64,000 nt of DNA from JALZKA01 sp963786495 (GTDB lineage: Bacteria; Actinomycetota; Thermoleophilia; Solirubrobacterales; 70-9): positions 558,001 through 622,000 of the forward strand of contig CAWAZL010000002.1 in NCBI GenBank assembly GCA_963786495.1, written 5' to 3'. A model generated the notes under the pieces. That model had not been told where the DNA came from and made no database searches. It saw nothing but the letters and a program-made list of their open reading frames with translations. The translations under genes were made by a program, and so were the position numbers. Of the stretch, positions 43,615 to 52,029 are shown in pieces; within the stretch, counting starts at the first letter, position 1; every line of letters starts with the position of its first letter.

Positions 43615-43950
43615 CAGCATTCCTCCGTGACGAGCTCTGTGAGTGGCGTGTTCGGATCCGCATCGGACGCCGCGTCGGAGACCACTAGGACGAGGGAGGG
43701 CTCGACCTTCAAGCCCTCGCACTCGGGCTCGGTGGCGACGACCGCCTCGATCGCCACCTGCTTTTCCGGCAAGAGCTTCACCAGGAACTCCTCGGCCGTG
43801 ATGTCTGCGCTCGCGCTCTCGCGCGCCCGATGCGCCCTGGGCGCCGGTGGCGCCTGAGTCGGCTGGCTCGTCATCGTCACCGCCGCAACCGCCGAATGCG
43901 ATTGCTGCCGCGACCAAGGCCGCGCAGAGCGTGGCGCCCCGGGCCTGCAT
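43614..43950 (-). pseudogene. Small lipoprotein, one frameshift
   Basis: ATG 43950 overlaps the stop of the ABC-2 permease (TGATG). The product starts MQARGATLCAALVAAAIAFG, ending in a GGC lipobox, then an acidic linker (GGDDDEPADSGATGAQGASG). Near 43825, in GGCGCGCGAGAG, the frame must skip one base to continue with SADITAEEFLVKLLPEKQVA and end at TELVTEEC. In total about 111 residues. The two parts are contiguous with no stop between them, so an inserted base in the assembly is likely. Function is unknown; it may be an accessory of the exporter. Confidence 0.6.
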
Positions 43951-44732
43951 CAGTCGATCAGCCGCTTCTCCATGCGGTTCACGCCAAGGCGCCACATGGC
44001 GATCGCGAACGCCAGAAGCGTGGCGTAATGAAGCAGGTCGACCGGCTCGAAGCCAAAGGCAGCCGCGCGCACGAGCTCGACGAGGTGATAGAGCGGGTTG
44101 AGTTGGGCAAGGGCCTGGGCGACCGGTGGGAGCTGGTCAATCGGGAAGAAGGTGCCCGCGACGAGAAACAGCGGGGTGATCACGAGAGTGGTCACGTAGT
44201 TGAAGTGATCGATCTTGCCGACCGTCGCCGCGGTCGCGATCCCGAAGCCGGAGAAGCCGATCGCAGTGGTAAACGCGAAAAGCGGGACCAGGAGCATCCC
44301 CCAGGCGGGATCGAGGCCGAAGAACATGGCGACGAAGAGCGGAAAGCAGCCGTAGAACCCGGCCCGCAGCGAGATCCAGAGAACCTCAGCAGTCACCAGC
44401 TCCTCGACGTCAACGGGGGCCGCGAGGATCGCGTCGTAGGTGTTCTGGAAACGATGCTTGACGAACGTCCCGAACATCGAGGGAAACGCGCTCGAAAAGA
44501 TCACGGCGGTCGCGACCATCCCGGTCGCCACGAACTCGACGTACTCGAGGTTCCCGACGCCATCAATGAGGGTCGCGCCCAGGCCCACGCCGAAGGCCAG
44601 CAGGTAGATGATCGGCTCGAGGACGCTCGAGAACGTCGTTGCCTTCCAGAACGTGCGGAAGTTTGCGACTTCACGGCTCATCACGCCGGCGATGGCCGCA
44701 GGCTCTAGGCGTCTCGCACCGACCTGGCTCAT
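43950..44732 (-). CDS. ABC-2 type exporter permease
   Basis: A 260-residue permease of the ABC-2 family with six membrane segments (for example LEPIIYLLAFGVGLGATLID and MVATAVIFSSAFPSMFGTFV). The motif FGTFVKHRFQNTYDAILAAP followed by VDVEELVTAEVLWISLRAGF is typical of NodJ/DrrB-like permeases, and PLYHLVELVRAAAFG near the end is the family's C-terminal signature. It overlaps the ATPase gene by four bases (ATGA-type) and forms the exporter with it. The substrate is unknown; drug, polyketide or lipid export are all seen in the family. Confidence 0.88.
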   Translation of the reverse strand: MSQVGARRLEPAAIAGVMSREVANFRTFWKATTFSSVLEPIIYLLAFGVGLGATLIDGVGNLEYVEFVATGMVATAVIFSSAFPSMFGTFVKHRFQNTYDAILAAPVDVEELVTAEVLWISLRAGFYGCFPLFVAMFFGLDPAWGMLLVPLFAFTTAIGFSGFGIATAATVGKIDHFNYVTTLVITPLFLVAGTFFPIDQLPPVAQALAQLNPLYHLVELVRAAAFGFEPVDLLHYATLLAFAIAMWRLGVNRMEKRLID

Positions 44733-45620
44733 TCGGCCTCCGCTCCCGTGAGCATCACGAAGACGTCCTCGAGCGAAGCTGCGCGGCGGACCGCCTCCTC
44801 GGGGATGACCCCGTTCCTTGCATTCTCGGAGCCGACGATGGCTACCGCTGGGCCTGCCGGCCTCACGTTGAGACCCTCGGACTCCGCCGCCGCTCGTACC
44901 TCCGCCAGACGATCGGGCGGCCCGTAGAACTCGGCCGTCTCCCGTCCCGCGTGCTCTCGGATCAGATCCGAGGGTTTGCCGCGGGAGATGATCTGGCCCT
45001 TGTCCATTACCGCTACCTCGTCCGCCAGCCGTTCGGCCTCCTCGATGTAGTGGGTCGACATCAGGATCGTCGAGCCGCCGCCGCGAAGGCCATCGATGAG
45101 CGACCAGAGCTCGGTGCGGATCTGCGGGTCGAGGCCAACCGTCGGCTCATCCAGCAGGACGAGCTTCGGCTGGTGTACGAGACCCCGCGCGAGGAGGAGC
45201 CGGCGGCGCATGCCGCCCGAGAGCTTGTCCACCTCGTCCTTTCGGCGGTCGGTAAGGCGTGCGAGCTTGAGCGATCGGTCGACGGCTCCCGGCGACGTCC
45301 TTCACCCGATAAAGCCGGGCGTAGACCGAGAGATTGTCCTCGACGGTGACGTCCACGTCGAGGTTGTCGAGCTGCGGGACGACCCCCATCTCGCCGCGGG
45401 CGATCTTGGCCTCCGCGGGCAGGTTGTGGCCAAGGACAGTGATTTCGCCGTCGTCGGCGATCGCCTGACCGGTCAGGAGGCGCATCGACGTGGACTTGCC
45501 GGCGCCGTTCGGGCCGAGCAGGCCCAGGCAGATGCCAGAGGGCACGTCGAGGTCCAGCCCATCCACGGCCTGGATGTCGCCGAAGGCCTTCCGGACGCCT
45601 TTCATCTCGATGGCGTTCAT
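44729..45620 (-). pseudogene. ABC-2 exporter ATPase (DrrA/NodI type), one frameshift
   Basis: The ATPase of the exporter, about 297 residues over two frames. The first frame (from ATG 45620) has Walker A LLGPNGAGKSTSMRLLTGQA and Q-loop VVPQLDNLDVDVTVEDNL. The frame breaks near 45288, in GCCGGGAGCCG; skipping one base restores AVDRSLKLARLTDRRKDEVD and leads to the signature KLSGGMRRRLLLARGLVHQP, Walker B LVLLDEPTVGLDPQIR and the switch MSTHYIEEAERLAD. All functional motifs are intact, so an assembly error is more likely than a true pseudogene. It is divergent from the NAD(P)-binding protein gene. Confidence 0.8.
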
Positions 45621-45662
45621 GAGCAACCGAACTTACCGGTGGGCACTGATAGCTTCGGAGCC

Positions 45663-46313
45663 ATGGTCGTTGCCATCGCAGGTGGGCACGGAAAGATCGG
45701 ATTGCTCCTCACGAAGCTCCTCGCGGAGCGGGGTGACCGCGTCCTCTCGCTGGTCCGGAACCCCGACCACGCCGACCACGTCGCCACGGCGGGCGCGGAG
45801 GCCGTCGTCATCGACCTCGAGAAGACGGATGCCGGCGAGCTGGGCAAAGCGATCGCCGAGGCCGACGCGGTTGTCTTCGCCGCGGGCGCCGGGCCCGGAT
45901 CCGGTGCCGAGCGCAAGGAGACGGTCGACTATGCGGGGGCCGTGCTCCTGATCGATGCCGCGCGGATCGCGAGCGCCAATCGCTACGTGATGATCTCGGC
46001 GATGTCAGCCGATGCCGAGCACGCCGGCGACGAGGTTTTCGACGTCTACATCCGGGCGAAGGGCCGCGCCGACGATGAGCTCGCCGCCTCGGGCCTCGAC
46101 TACACGATCGTCCGCCCGGGCGGCCTGACAGATGCCGAGCCCAAGGGCGCCGTCATGGTCGCGCCCGTCACCGGCCGCGGCGAGATCCCGCGCGCCGACG
46201 TCGCCGCTGTGGTCGCCGCCTGCCTCGCCGATCCGAAGACCATCGGGCGGACGTTCGAGGTGATCTCAGGTGAGGACCAGATCGAGCTGGCCCTCACCCG
46301 GATCGCAGATTGA
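45663..46313 (+). CDS. NAD(P)H-binding (atypical SDR) protein
   Basis: A 216-residue Rossmann-fold protein. The nucleotide motif MVVAIAGGHGKIGLLLTKLL is the GGxGxxG form of the NAD(P)-binding/NmrA-like atypical SDRs (YwnB/HSCARG type). VFAAGAGPGSGAERKETVDY and YVMISAMSADAEH are conserved, and LDYTIVRPGGLTD closes the domain. The canonical SDR Tyr-Lys dyad is not in its usual place, so it may be a redox sensor or an isomerase-like enzyme. ATG 45663 is the clear start. Confidence 0.87.
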   Translation: MVVAIAGGHGKIGLLLTKLLAERGDRVLSLVRNPDHADHVATAGAEAVVIDLEKTDAGELGKAIAEADAVVFAAGAGPGSGAERKETVDYAGAVLLIDAARIASANRYVMISAMSADAEHAGDEVFDVYIRAKGRADDELAASGLDYTIVRPGGLTDAEPKGAVMVAPVTGRGEIPRADVAAVVAACLADPKTIGRTFEVISGEDQIELALTRIAD

Positions 46314-46316
46314 CTC

Positions 46317-48239
46317 CTAGCTGAAGTCGTCCGACGTGACCGTGGGCCTACCGGCCTGGTAGAGCCATTGGTCGAAGTACTGCTCGAGCAGTGCCAGGTC
46401 GTCGCCAGTGAATTCCGAGACCTCGATCATGAGATCCACGACCTCTTCAGACGACACGTTGTCGTACTTGTAGCGGTCGACGAGCTCGCGCGCGAACTCG
46501 AAGAACTTCTGAGTTCCAACGATCTGGCGGTAGCCCTCGTACGTCATGGCACCGCGTGTGTACGTCGGGAACGTGGCGAACAGATCGACCGGGTCGTCGT
46601 TCAACTCGGTCGGGATCGTGTCCCACTTGGTAACGGGGCCCGAGATGTAGTTCGCGTTCCACTGCGCGCCAGGCGAGCTGGTGGACGTGCCATCCGTGAA
46701 GTTCCAGCTCCACGCGACCCACTGCGCCCAGCCTTCCTGGAGCCAGATGTCGTCCCACTCCTTGAGCGTGACCGCGTTGCCCATCCACTGATGCGAGATC
46801 TCGTGGACGAGGGTCGACTGGCTCACTCCGGGGTCGCCCGTTGCGCAGTTGCCCGCGAAGTGCGACTTGGTCGCGTTCTCGAGGGCGTAACAGACGCCGG
46901 GAACCCTGTCGGCGACGAGGCCGTTCGAGTCATACGGGTAGGTCCCGAACCGGTTGGCGAGCCAGTTGTGCATCGCCTCGGTTCTGCTGATCGCGGTCGC
47001 GATCGATGCCTGCTGCGTGGGCGTCGCCGTTGCCTCGACGAAGTTGTTCTGCGGGATCAAACGTCCCGTCAGCGACTCCGTGATGGTGGGCGTCGTCCAG
47101 TCGAACTGGCCGACCGTCGCGCTGGCCAGGTACGTGGAGGTCGGATCGTCCTCCGTCCAGTTCCACGTATCGGTCCCGTCGCCGTTATCGACGGGGGCTC
47201 CACCGACGAGCTCGCCCATGCCGACGGCCTCGAAGCCGTCGGGCACGGTGACCGACGTGTCGTAAGTCGCCTTGTCGGTCGGGTAGTTGTTCGACGGGAA
47301 CCAGCCGTTGGTGCCGTTCGGCTCGTTGACGGTGTAGCCACCGTCGCAGGTCTCGACCGCGGACACCGTGTAACAGGCCGGGATCCAACCCTCGATCGCT
47401 TCGTCGGGGTCGGTGATGACCTGCGGCTCACCCGCGTACTCGACGACAACCGTCATCGCCGTCCCGTCCAGAATGCCGGCGCCCGCCGGATCGATGACGA
47501 GCTTCTGCAAGTCGGTGGCAAATGCCTCATCGAAGGCCGGCTCGGCAAGCTCGAACGCGTAATCGTCAGCCGGCTGACCATTGACGGATACCGCCGTGAC
47601 GCCGATGTCCTGGAAGTCCATCGCGAACTCGCTCAGGTTCTGCGTCGCGGTCGCCGTCATCGTGGTCTTCGTCCCGGTCTCGAAAAGATTCGTGGCCGGG
47701 TCGTAGAAGATGTCGATGTCGTACTTCGTCGCGTCGTAGCCGCCATTACCCGTCTGCGGGTAAAGGTCGTCGTCCGTGCCCTGCGAACCCGGCGTGTAGA
47801 CGGGCGGGGGGCTGGCCACAGTGATCTGGTTGGTGGCGACCAGGCAGCCTGAGCCCTTGGCGGGCGTGGCGCAGGCGACCATGTAGTAGATGCCGTCCGC
47901 GGTGTCCTCGGGGATCACCGAGGGAACGCCGAACTCGGTCGACTGGCCCTTCTTGACCTTGTCGGTCTCGGTCATACCGAGGGCGATCGGGCCGTTCTCG
48001 GCCACGTTGTCGGTGCGCAGGCTGATGCGGACAGTTGCCTTGCCCGACTTCTTGCCCTTGTTCTCGACATCGCCGAGAGCGGTGAAGTCATCGCCCGGCT
48101 CCGCCGACACAGGCGGATTTGAGATGTTCGTGATGCTGAACTTCGGCAGCTTTGCCGCCTCCGCCGCAGATGCAAACCCGAGTGAAACCGCGAGAGTCGC
48201 GATCCCCAAACCGACGATCCTGCCGACACCAAAGTGCAT
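46317..48239 (-). CDS. Secreted M1-like metallopeptidase with an N-terminal CARDB-like domain
   Basis: An exported zinc aminopeptidase-like enzyme of 640 residues. The signal peptide (RIVGLGIATLAVSLGFASAA) is followed by a CARDB-like Ig module at about 35-140 (FSITNISNPPVSAEPGDDFT...). The M1 N-terminal beta domain follows, and the catalytic region has HEISHQWMG with downstream Glu in IWLQEGWAQW, the HExxH-x18-E zinc site. GYDATKYDIDIFYDP is typical of M1 enzymes. The family GxMEN exopeptidase motif is not clear, only CYALENATKSHF in its place, so aminopeptidase activity is not certain. The C-terminal helical domain is short. Confidence 0.86.
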   Translation of the reverse strand: MHFGVGRIVGLGIATLAVSLGFASAAEAAKLPKFSITNISNPPVSAEPGDDFTALGDVENKGKKSGKATVRISLRTDNVAENGPIALGMTETDKVKKGQSTEFGVPSVIPEDTADGIYYMVACATPAKGSGCLVATNQITVASPPPVYTPGSQGTDDDLYPQTGNGGYDATKYDIDIFYDPATNLFETGTKTTMTATATQNLSEFAMDFQDIGVTAVSVNGQPADDYAFELAEPAFDEAFATDLQKLVIDPAGAGILDGTAMTVVVEYAGEPQVITDPDEAIEGWIPACYTVSAVETCDGGYTVNEPNGTNGWFPSNNYPTDKATYDTSVTVPDGFEAVGMGELVGGAPVDNGDGTDTWNWTEDDPTSTYLASATVGQFDWTTPTITESLTGRLIPQNNFVEATATPTQQASIATAISRTEAMHNWLANRFGTYPYDSNGLVADRVPGVCYALENATKSHFAGNCATGDPGVSQSTLVHEISHQWMGNAVTLKEWDDIWLQEGWAQWVAWSWNFTDGTSTSSPGAQWNANYISGPVTKWDTIPTELNDDPVDLFATFPTYTRGAMTYEGYRQIVGTQKFFEFARELVDRYKYDNVSSEEVVDLMIEVSEFTGDDLALLEQYFDQWLYQAGRPTVTSDDFS

Positions 48240-48277
48240 CCAACGACCTCTCTCTTTTTTTATGCTCCGACCCCTGC

Positions 48278-48292
48278 GTCGCCGGCGGCGAC
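48278..48292. terminator. GC-rich hairpin between the M1 peptidase start and the greA stop
   Basis: GTCGCC (48278-48283) and GGCGAC (48287-48292) form a 6-bp stem with a 3-nt loop, 13 bp past the greA stop. There is no clear T-run on the minus strand, so it is a weak terminator candidate for greA. Confidence 0.35.
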
Positions 48293-48304
48293 CCTTAAGT
48301 TTTA

Positions 48305-48772
48305 TCAGCCGACGCTGAGGATCTCCAGATTTTTTGCGCCGTTAGGCGTCTCGAAGGTGACCGTGTCCCCCTTGGAGGCGCCCATGAGCGCCCGGCCGAC
48401 CGGGCTTTCGGCGGAGAGCTTGCCCTCGGCCATTGACGCCTCGAGGCGATGGACGAGGGTGACCTCCTTCTCCTCGCCGGAGTCCTTGTCGCGAAAGCGG
48501 ATCCGGGACCCGACCTGGGCCTTGCCGCTCTTCGGCGCTTCGATCACCTCCGCGTTGGCCAGCATGTCCTCGAGTAGGCGGATGCGAGCTTCCAGGTGCC
48601 CCTGCTCGTCCTTCGCGGCGTGGTACTCGGCGTTCTCGGAGAGGTCGCCTTCCTCGCGCGCAGCCTTGATCGCCGCGACGATCCGCGGCCGCTTTACCTC
48701 ACGAAGTTCCTCAAGCTCGGCCTCTGCCTCGGCCTTGCCCTGGGGGCTGATCTCATTCACCGTGTCGCTCAT
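48305..48772 (-). CDS. greA: Transcription elongation factor GreA
   Basis: A 155-residue factor that rescues backtracked RNA polymerase by stimulating transcript cleavage. The N-terminal coiled coil has the acidic tip EEGDLSENAEYHAAKDEQGH, with the Asp and Glu that coordinate Mg2+ in the polymerase active site. The C-terminal FKBP-like domain ends in SPVGRALMGASKGDTVTFET. Length and motifs are those of a standard GreA. It is divergent from the tmRNA gene. Confidence 0.95.
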   Translation of the reverse strand: MSDTVNEISPQGKAEAEAELEELREVKRPRIVAAIKAAREEGDLSENAEYHAAKDEQGHLEARIRLLEDMLANAEVIEAPKSGKAQVGSRIRFRDKDSGEEKEVTLVHRLEASMAEGKLSAESPVGRALMGASKGDTVTFETPNGAKNLEILSVG

Positions 48773-48817
48773 GATCGTTTGAAGCTACCCCACCGGAGCT
48801 AGAATTGATGGTGCAAA

Positions 48818-49190
48818 GGGGGCGAATTAGATTCGACGTGGGTCATGTTCGCCTCGATGTTGCGAGTCGAGGAACCAGGGTTGGCCTCGTAAAACTCTCC
48901 CTGGAAAACCATAATTGCGGACCATGAGTTCGCCCTCGCGGCCTAGCAACAACTAGGACCGTTAGGTATCGGCCCGGGAGCCTGCGCCCGGATCACCGGT
49001 ATCAACAAGCAGGCTCGCTCCTCGGATAGGACCTTCGATTCGAGTGGACATCTTTAGGAAGGTATGGCGCCGGTGACGTACCCCACGGATTGACCGACCC
49101 GGCTGCCGAGATCAGACTCCGATGGGAACACTCGTAGACGCATCGAGGCAACGTCCGCGGACGCCGGGGCAGTACCGGCCGCCTCCACTA
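48818..49190 (+). ncRNA. ssrA: tmRNA (ssrA)
   Basis: Transfer-messenger RNA of about 373 nt that frees stalled ribosomes with SmpB. The 5' end GGGGGCGAATTAGATTCGAC has the tRNA-like start and D-arm analogue. GGGGGCG (48818-48824) pairs with CGCCTCC (49180-49186) as the 7-bp acceptor stem. The resume codon is GCG at 48917, after CATAATT (compare ATAGTC in E. coli); the tag frame encodes ADHEFALAA and stops at TAG 48944-48946. The T-arm is GCCGG-GGCAGTA-CCGGC (49063-49079 region, at 49163-49179). The geometry is exact, but the loop is not TTCRANY. The genome gives A-CTA after the stem, so CCA must be made by editing or addition. smpB is at 54396-54875. Confidence 0.93.
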
Positions 49191-49194
49191 CACC

Positions 49195-49237
49195 GAGAGT
49201 AGGAATTTTCGCGATATGCGCGGCTTTTCCTACTTTC
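49195..49237 (+). terminator. Terminator-like hairpin after the tmRNA
   Basis: GAGAGTAGGAA (49195-49205) pairs with TTCCTACTTTC (49227-49237) at 10 of 11 positions, starting five bases past the tmRNA 3' end. It lies between tmRNA and the convergent GNAT gene and could end transcription from both sides. Confidence 0.6.
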
Positions 49238-49245
49238 GGCGCCTG

Positions 49246-49722
49246 TCAGCCGAGCTGCTCGCGCCTGAAGGGGCGCATGCCTCGCGCCTCGTAGTTCGCC
49301 AGCGCGTGCTCAGCGTCCATCGTGTTCGTCGAAACCCACACCCGGGGTGCGAGCTCGAAGCCGCGTTTGATGGCGTGCGTGAGGAGCGCTGAGCCCAGGC
49401 CATTGCCGCGGTAGGGCGTGCGGATCCCGAAGATCGAGATGAGCGTGGACTCGCGATCGACCCGGAGCTCGTAGTAGCCGGCCGTCTTGCCGTCGACCTC
49501 CGCGATCCAGGTCTCCACACCCGCCGCCCACGCGGCCCACTGCTGGTCGTTCCATCGAAGGCGGTCGACCCACTTGTGCGGGCCGCCGATCTCCTCGTAA
49601 AGGCCCCGGTTGACGGCGGAATCGTGGACCTGGCGAAGCGAATACTCGACCCGCGCCGGGCTCGACGGCTCGCGCAGCTCTGCCTGATCGGTCATCTCGA
49701 GGAAGGTGATCGTCTCGCTCAT
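49246..49722 (-). CDS. GNAT-family N-acetyltransferase
   Basis: A single-domain acetyltransferase of about 158 residues. ATG 49722 (MSETITFLEMTDQAEL) is chosen; an open frame to 49791 would overlap the start of the divergent gene. The acetyl-CoA motif A is FGIRTPYRGNGLGSALLTHA (Q/RxxGxG/A), preceded by motif D residues TAGYYELRVDRESTLISI. The C-terminal VSTNTMDAEHALANYEARGM is motif B. The substrate is unknown. Homologues with RLRWNDQQWAAW resemble small amine acetylases, but this is not decisive. Confidence 0.85.
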   Translation of the reverse strand: MSETITFLEMTDQAELREPSSPARVEYSLRQVHDSAVNRGLYEEIGGPHKWVDRLRWNDQQWAAWAAGVETWIAEVDGKTAGYYELRVDRESTLISIFGIRTPYRGNGLGSALLTHAIKRGFELAPRVWVSTNTMDAEHALANYEARGMRPFRREQLG

Positions 49723-49772
49723 GGGAAAGTCCGGTTCATGGGGTCTTAAGCCGCGTCCGACAAAATAGACGG

Positions 49773-50633
49773 GTGGCGGCAAACGAAACACCAGAGGGGC
49801 TCAACGAATACGAGCCCCGGGACTACGAGCCCATCCAGCCCGGAGGCGGACGCTCGGGCTCGTTCACCGAGCGTGCGAAGAAGTACCTGGGCCCGATCGC
49901 GATCGCGGTCATCGCGTTCGCTAGCAAGGCGAAGGCGATCCTGCTCCTGCTGCCGAAGATCAAGGTGCTTTCGACCTCGGCGACGATGCTGGTCTCCATC
50001 GCGGCGTACTCCCTCATCTGGGGCTGGTCGTTCGCCGCGGGCTTCGTGATCCTCCTGCTCGTCCATGAGATGGGCCATGTGTTCCAGCTTCGCCGTGAGG
50101 GCATCGAGGCGTCGGCGCCGATGTTCATCCCGTTCATGGGCGCGTTCGTTGCGGCCAAATCGATGGGCGACGACGCGGGCGCAGAAGCGCGAGTTGGCCT
50201 GGCCGGCCCCGTGCTCGGCTCGATCGCCTGCCTCGTGCCGCTGGTGATCTGGCAGGTGACGGGTAACGAGTTCTGGCAGGCGCTCGCTTTCGTCGGCTTC
50301 TTCCTCAACCTCTTCAACCTCCTCCCCGTGCTGCCGCTCGACGGCGGCCGCGCGATGGCCGCGCTCTCGCCATGGGTATGGACCGTCGGCTACGCAGGCC
50401 TCGTCGCGCTGACCTTCGCCTTCCCGAACCCGATCATGATCCTGATCCTCCTCTTGGGAGGAATGGAGACCTACAAGCGCTTCAAGGCGCGCAACACACC
50501 CGAGGCACGCGCCTTCCACAACATCCCTCGCTCGACCCGGATCGGCGTCGCGGTCGTCTACCTGGGCCTCGCAGCCCTCCTCGCCTTGGGAATGTCCGAA
50601 ACGTTCCTCGAGCGCGACTTCTCAGACGTCTGA
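49773..50633 (+). CDS. M50 site-2-protease-like membrane metallopeptidase
   Basis: An intramembrane zinc protease homologue of 286 residues. The HExxH motif is in ILLLVHEMGHVFQLRREGIE and the third ligand is in LNLFNLLPVLPLDGGRAMAA (NPDG-like, here LPLDGG). Five or six hydrophobic segments surround these. FIPFMGAFVAAKSMGDDAGA between them is typical of the Rip3/FtsH-associated-like short M50 class without a PDZ or CBS domain. A regulatory role by cleaving membrane-bound anti-sigma factors is known for the family, but no such target is adjacent. GTG 49773 is used. Confidence 0.86.
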   Translation: MAANETPEGLNEYEPRDYEPIQPGGGRSGSFTERAKKYLGPIAIAVIAFASKAKAILLLLPKIKVLSTSATMLVSIAAYSLIWGWSFAAGFVILLLVHEMGHVFQLRREGIEASAPMFIPFMGAFVAAKSMGDDAGAEARVGLAGPVLGSIACLVPLVIWQVTGNEFWQALAFVGFFLNLFNLLPVLPLDGGRAMAALSPWVWTVGYAGLVALTFAFPNPIMILILLLGGMETYKRFKARNTPEARAFHNIPRSTRIGVAVVYLGLAALLALGMSETFLERDFSDV

Positions 50634-50667
50634 GTAACAATCGCGCGTTCCGGGGACACTTAGGGGC

Positions 50668-52029
50668 ATGGAGAAGGAGTTCGACGTCGTCGTGATCGGT
50701 GCCGGGCCTTCGGGCGAGGTCGCCGCGGGCAGGCTCGCCGACGCGGGCCTTCACGTGGCCCTGTGCGAGCGCGATCTCGTTGGTGGCGAGTGCTCCTTCT
50801 ACGCCTGCATGCCTTCGAAGGCACTCGTCCGGCCCCAGGAGCTGATCGGCGAGGTCGGGCGGGTGCCCGGGGTCGAACTCGCCTCCGACGAGCCCGCTCC
50901 CGAGAAAGTGCTCGCCCGCCGCGACGAGGTCATCCACGACCTCGACGACTCGGGCATGCTGCCATGGCTTGACGATCGCGGCATCGAGCTCTTCCGCGCT
51001 GAGGCAAGGCTCGCCGGCGAGCGCCGCGTCATCGCGGGCGACGACGTCCTGACCGCGCGCAAGGCCGTCATCGTCGCCACCGGTACGACCGCTTCGCTGC
51101 CGCCGATCCCTGGCCTGGCCGAGGCTGACCCTTGGACCAATCGCGTGGCCACAACCGCCCACGAAGTCCCCGAGAGCCTGATCGTGATCGGCGGCGGCCC
51201 GGTTGGCTGCGAGCTCTCGCAGGCCTGGCATTCGCTCGGCGCGGCCGTGGTGCTCCTCGAGGCAGCCCCGCGCCTCGTTCCGGGCGAGGAGGAGTTCGCG
51301 TCGGAGGAGGTCAAGGAGGCGCTAGCCGACGCCGGCATCGATGTGCGCACAAGCGCCAAGATCGCGAACGCCGCGGGCGAGGACGGCCGAGTCCACGTCA
51401 CGTTTGATGACGGCGAGACGATCGAGGCCGAGCGGCTGATGGTCGCCGCCGGGAGGCGACCCAACAGCGCGGGGATCGGACTGGAGACTGTCGGCCTGAA
51501 GGAGGGCGAGTGGATCGAAGTTGACGATCAGCTGCGGGTCAGCGGACACGACTGGCTCTATGCGATCGGCGACATCAACAAGCGCTCGCTCCTGACGCAT
51601 TCGGGCAAGTACCAGGCGCGCGTGGCGTGCGAGACGATCCTCGGCCGAAACGCGAAGGCGACGTCGGACCTGGGCGGGCCGCCCCGCGTCACCTTCACCG
51701 ACCCGCAGATCGCGGCGGTCGGGCTGACGTCCGAAAAGGCTCGCGAAGAGGGCCTGACCATTGAGGCGGTCGATGTCGCAACGTCTGGCAACGCCGGAGC
51801 GAGCTTCCACGGCCGCGACACGCCGGGCACGTCCCGGCTCGTGATCGACAAGGACCGCGAGGTCGTAGTCGGCGCGACGTTCGTCGGCTACCAAACCGCC
51901 GAGCTCCTTCACTCAGCGACAATCGCAATCGCCGGCGAGGTGCCGATGGAGAGGCTGGTGGAGGCGATCCCCGCATTCCCGACGCGAACCGAGATCTGGC
52001 TGCGCCTGCTGGAGAAGTACGGGCTCTAG
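50668..52029 (+). CDS. Pyridine nucleotide-disulfide oxidoreductase (Lpd/MerA-like), non-canonical C-terminus
   Basis: A flavoprotein of 453 residues in the class I disulfide reductase family. It has the FAD site VVVIGAGPSGEVAAGRLADA, redox-active pair GGECSFYACMPSK (Cys-x4-Cys as usual, but with SFYA), NAD site IGGGPVGCELSQAW and LYAIGDINKRSLLTHSGKYQ. The C-terminal interface has AIPAFPTRTEIW where lipoamide and glutathione reductases have HAHPTxxE. The catalytic His is absent, so it is not an ordinary dihydrolipoyl dehydrogenase. A mercuric reductase-like or quinone reductase role is possible. The true pyruvate dehydrogenase E3 is at 23567-25351. Confidence 0.85.
   Translation: MEKEFDVVVIGAGPSGEVAAGRLADAGLHVALCERDLVGGECSFYACMPSKALVRPQELIGEVGRVPGVELASDEPAPEKVLARRDEVIHDLDDSGMLPWLDDRGIELFRAEARLAGERRVIAGDDVLTARKAVIVATGTTASLPPIPGLAEADPWTNRVATTAHEVPESLIVIGGGPVGCELSQAWHSLGAAVVLLEAAPRLVPGEEEFASEEVKEALADAGIDVRTSAKIANAAGEDGRVHVTFDDGETIEAERLMVAAGRRPNSAGIGLETVGLKEGEWIEVDDQLRVSGHDWLYAIGDINKRSLLTHSGKYQARVACETILGRNAKATSDLGGPPRVTFTDPQIAAVGLTSEKAREEGLTIEAVDVATSGNAGASFHGRDTPGTSRLVIDKDREVVVGATFVGYQTAELLHSATIAIAGEVPMERLVEAIPAFPTRTEIWLRLLEKYGL

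Noticed and set aside
46368..47852. 494-codon plus-strand frame opposite the M1 peptidase
   Set aside because: Antisense shadow; the minus strand encodes a signal peptide and an HExxH zinc site.
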